From Methanobrevibacter sp. (GTDB taxonomy: Archaea; Methanobacteriota; Methanobacteria; Methanobacteriales; Methanobacteriaceae), in NCBI GenBank assembly GCA_030539985.1, contig JAUNXD010000101.1, forward strand, positions 1 through 6,329: a DNA stretch of 6,329 bases. The letters run 5' to 3'. Below are positions 5,100-6,329 of the stretch, piece after piece. Made by a program: the position numbers and the translations under genes. Position 1 is the first letter of the stretch. Each line of letters begins with the position of its first letter. Under the pieces are notes generated by a model, which ran no database searches, was not told where the DNA came from, and was given only the letters and a program-made list of their open reading frames with translations.

Positions 5100-5831
5100 T
5101 CACATTACACTGATGATATGGTCAATATTACTGTCCAGTTCATCCATCTTCTGCGAATCCAGATGAATCGAATATGACAGCGTGTATACGTGCTCCATGA
5201 ACCTGTCTGCGAGACCATACCATGAATCATAGGTGGATATTGTCTCATCATTGAGAAGTTTGGCAATCCGGATAAGCAAATCGCATGCAAATTCATACTC
5301 TCCGGCATTTAAAACATCACTGATGTCGGTGAAAATGAAATCATAAAGTGCAGATTCCATCAAATCCAGATCATAGAATCCGTGAAGATGAAACTCCCTG
5401 TCCTCACCCCTTTTGAAGACTTCATCCAATTTCTTAGTGTAATGGTTTTTGTCGATCGGTTTTTTTGAAAACTCATCGAAAAACATGTTTTTCAAATCAG
5501 GATTCGATTCGAATTCCCTTAAAAGGAATCCTTTCAAATCATCCTCGCTTACCAAATCGAAGACTTCATCAAAATCCATCTGCTTCAAATACAGTTCGAG
5601 ATGGTCAATGATATGGTATACCAGTGCCGCCTCATGTTTGCATGGCCTATCGGAGGGGCAATTGCATGAGGGATAATATGGACTGTTGCACACCATATAT
5701 GTCTTAACGTCGTAGCCTTCAACTTCGCCAACGATTTCACCGTCATCACTGCTTTTGACTGTAACCTCCGAAGCCAGATTTTTAGCTTCATTTAATACCT
5801 CATCGCTGTAATTCATCTCCCATGACTTCAT
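5100..5831 (-). CDS. SWIM zinc-finger protein
   Basis: The 243-residue protein has a SWIM zinc finger, CNCPSDRPCKHEAAL, with ligands Cys56, Cys58, Cys64 and His66 in the pattern CxC-x5-CxH. SWIM fingers bind DNA or proteins and occur in recombination-related and helicase-linked proteins, but in stand-alone archaeal proteins the role is not known. The N-terminal 50 residues form the strand-rich lead-in common to this group (WEMNYSDEVLNEAKNLA, then VEGYDVKTYMV). After the finger comes an acidic helical stretch with SEDDLKGFLLREFESNPDLKNMFF (95-118), typical of the longer SWIM proteins, and an alpha-helical C-terminal half (about 130-243) that looks like a protein-interaction repeat. The ATG at 5831 follows GGGAGGT (5837-5843) at 5 bp. 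That site starts on the last base of the upstream stop codon, so the gene is co-transcribed with and probably coupled to the HTH-repeat gene. Confidence 0.85.
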   Translation of the reverse strand: MKSWEMNYSDEVLNEAKNLASEVTVKSSDDGEIVGEVEGYDVKTYMVCNSPYYPSCNCPSDRPCKHEAALVYHIIDHLELYLKQMDFDEVFDLVSEDDLKGFLLREFESNPDLKNMFFDEFSKKPIDKNHYTKKLDEVFKRGEDREFHLHGFYDLDLMESALYDFIFTDISDVLNAGEYEFACDLLIRIAKLLNDETISTYDSWYGLADRFMEHVYTLSYSIHLDSQKMDELDSNIDHIISVM

Positions 5832-5836
5832 CCGAT

Positions 5837-5843
5837 ACCTCCC
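5837..5843 (-). promoter_or_regulatory. Ribosome binding site joining the HTH-repeat and SWIM genes
   Basis: GGGAGGT on the minus strand is a strong Shine-Dalgarno site 5 bp before the SWIM ATG. Its first G is also the last base of the TAG stop of the preceding gene (5843-5845). The 11-bp spacing makes termination at the first gene and initiation at the second almost contiguous. Confidence 0.7.
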
Positions 5844-6329
5844 TAATCCGAATCAAGTTTTTTAAAAAAGTATACGTTTTCCTCACCGAAGCCCCGAGAT
5901 CCCCATTCATACCAGTACATTACGGTATCATAGCTGACATCTGCAATCCTTGAGGCCTCCTCAAGCGAACCTGTCGTTCTATAGGCGCTTATAACCCTGT
6001 CCATATCATCTTTAAGCTTCTGAGCTTCCATGTCCTTGAAGTGACTGTCAATTTCAATTATCTGTGTGTAAAAATATGAATAGGTTTCGTTGAAATCGTT
6101 TTTGCCCCAGTCAAACCACTGCTCGACATGGTCCGGACTGATTTTGGAGTCAACTGCAGCCTGCCTGAGGCTTTGGGTTTTCCGGTAATTGTCCAAAACC
6201 ATATCCATCTGGGCTAAAATCTCATTTTTCCTTTTGATTTTATCCTCTTCAAGCTTGATTTGCGATTCCAGTTCCCGCTTTTGCTTGTTTAGTTCGACCA
6301 ATTCATTTTTAAGGATTGTGTACCGGTTC
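5843..6329 (-). CDS. Coiled-coil protein with two HTH-like repeats, 5' end cut by the window
   Basis: The reading frame stays open to the right edge, so the gene starts outside the window. A TTG at 6301 sits inside the frame but falls in a leucine position of a coiled coil and has no ribosome site, so it is likely an internal Leu codon. Counting from that TTG, residues 1-30 are a charged coiled coil (KQKRELESQIKLEEDKIKRK). Two related units follow, about 32-80 and 100-148, with a 68-residue period. Shared positions are MD-x-V, YR-x-T-x-SL, an Ala and a Ser before the recognition-like helix, then W-x2-WG-x3-F-x-E and a closing YF. Each unit resembles the small helix-turn-helix fold of phage terminase small subunits and resolvase-like regulators. 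DNA binding as a dimer is inferred, not shown. It heads the operon with the SWIM gene 11 bp downstream. Confidence 0.7.
   Translation of the reverse strand, partial: NRYTILKNELVELNKQKRELESQIKLEEDKIKRKNEILAQMDMVLDNYRKTQSLRQAAVDSKISPDHVEQWFDWGKNDFNETYSYFYTQIIEIDSHFKDMEAQKLKDDMDRVISAYRTTGSLEEASRIADVSYDTVMYWYEWGSRGFGEENVYFFKKLDSD

Noticed and set aside
5105..5308. Minus-strand ORF inside the SWIM gene
   Set aside because: It is a frame-shifted shadow of the SWIM coding sequence with no motif of its own.
6299..6301. TTG as the true start of the HTH-repeat protein
   Set aside because: The frame is open up to the window edge, the coiled coil continues upstream, and there is no Shine-Dalgarno site, so the gene is treated as 5'-partial.

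Overview
This A+T-rich window looks like chromosome from a methanogenic archaeon of the Methanobrevibacter/Methanosphaera type. The evidence is archaeal-style Shine-Dalgarno sites (GAGGTG, AAGGAG, GGGAGGT), TATA/BRE-like promoter elements instead of bacterial -35/-10 boxes, oligo-T terminators, one apparently leaderless gene, and a membrane glycosyltransferase typical of cell-surface glycosylation in archaea. The genus is inferred from composition and gene style. There is no rRNA or other marker to prove it.

Layout from left to right. Positions 1-318 hold no complete gene. They look like a divergent control region: a perfect Shine-Dalgarno site on the minus strand at 2-8 belongs to a gene starting just outside the left edge, and a promoter with a 19-bp perfect palindrome serves the plus-strand gene at 319-942, a protein of unknown function. 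That gene converges on a small membrane-anchored zinc-ribbon protein (939-1187, minus), and the two stop codons share a CTAG. Everything from here to the right edge is on the minus strand. A very A+T-rich two-gene module follows: an all-helical protein (1928-2422) and a PIN-domain nuclease (1270-1935) that overlap by 8 bp, in antitoxin-then-toxin order. After an A+T-rich gap come a doubtful 62-codon membrane ORF (2633-2821) and a multi-membrane-span GT39/ArnT-like glycosyltransferase (2784-4469), then a GNAT acetyltransferase (4534-5022) that appears to be translated without a leader. The right end is an operon of a coiled-coil protein with two copies of a helix-turn-helix-like unit (5843 to beyond 6329) followed 11 bp later by a SWIM zinc-finger protein (5100-5831).

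The genes do not form one obvious pathway. The units most likely to act as systems are the PIN/helical-partner pair, a toxin-antitoxin-like module with a non-standard partner and a composition unlike its neighbours, and the HTH-repeat/SWIM pair, two putative nucleic-acid-binding proteins made from one transcript. The glycosyltransferase and acetyltransferase look like ordinary genes. Functions for the unknown proteins are not claimed.
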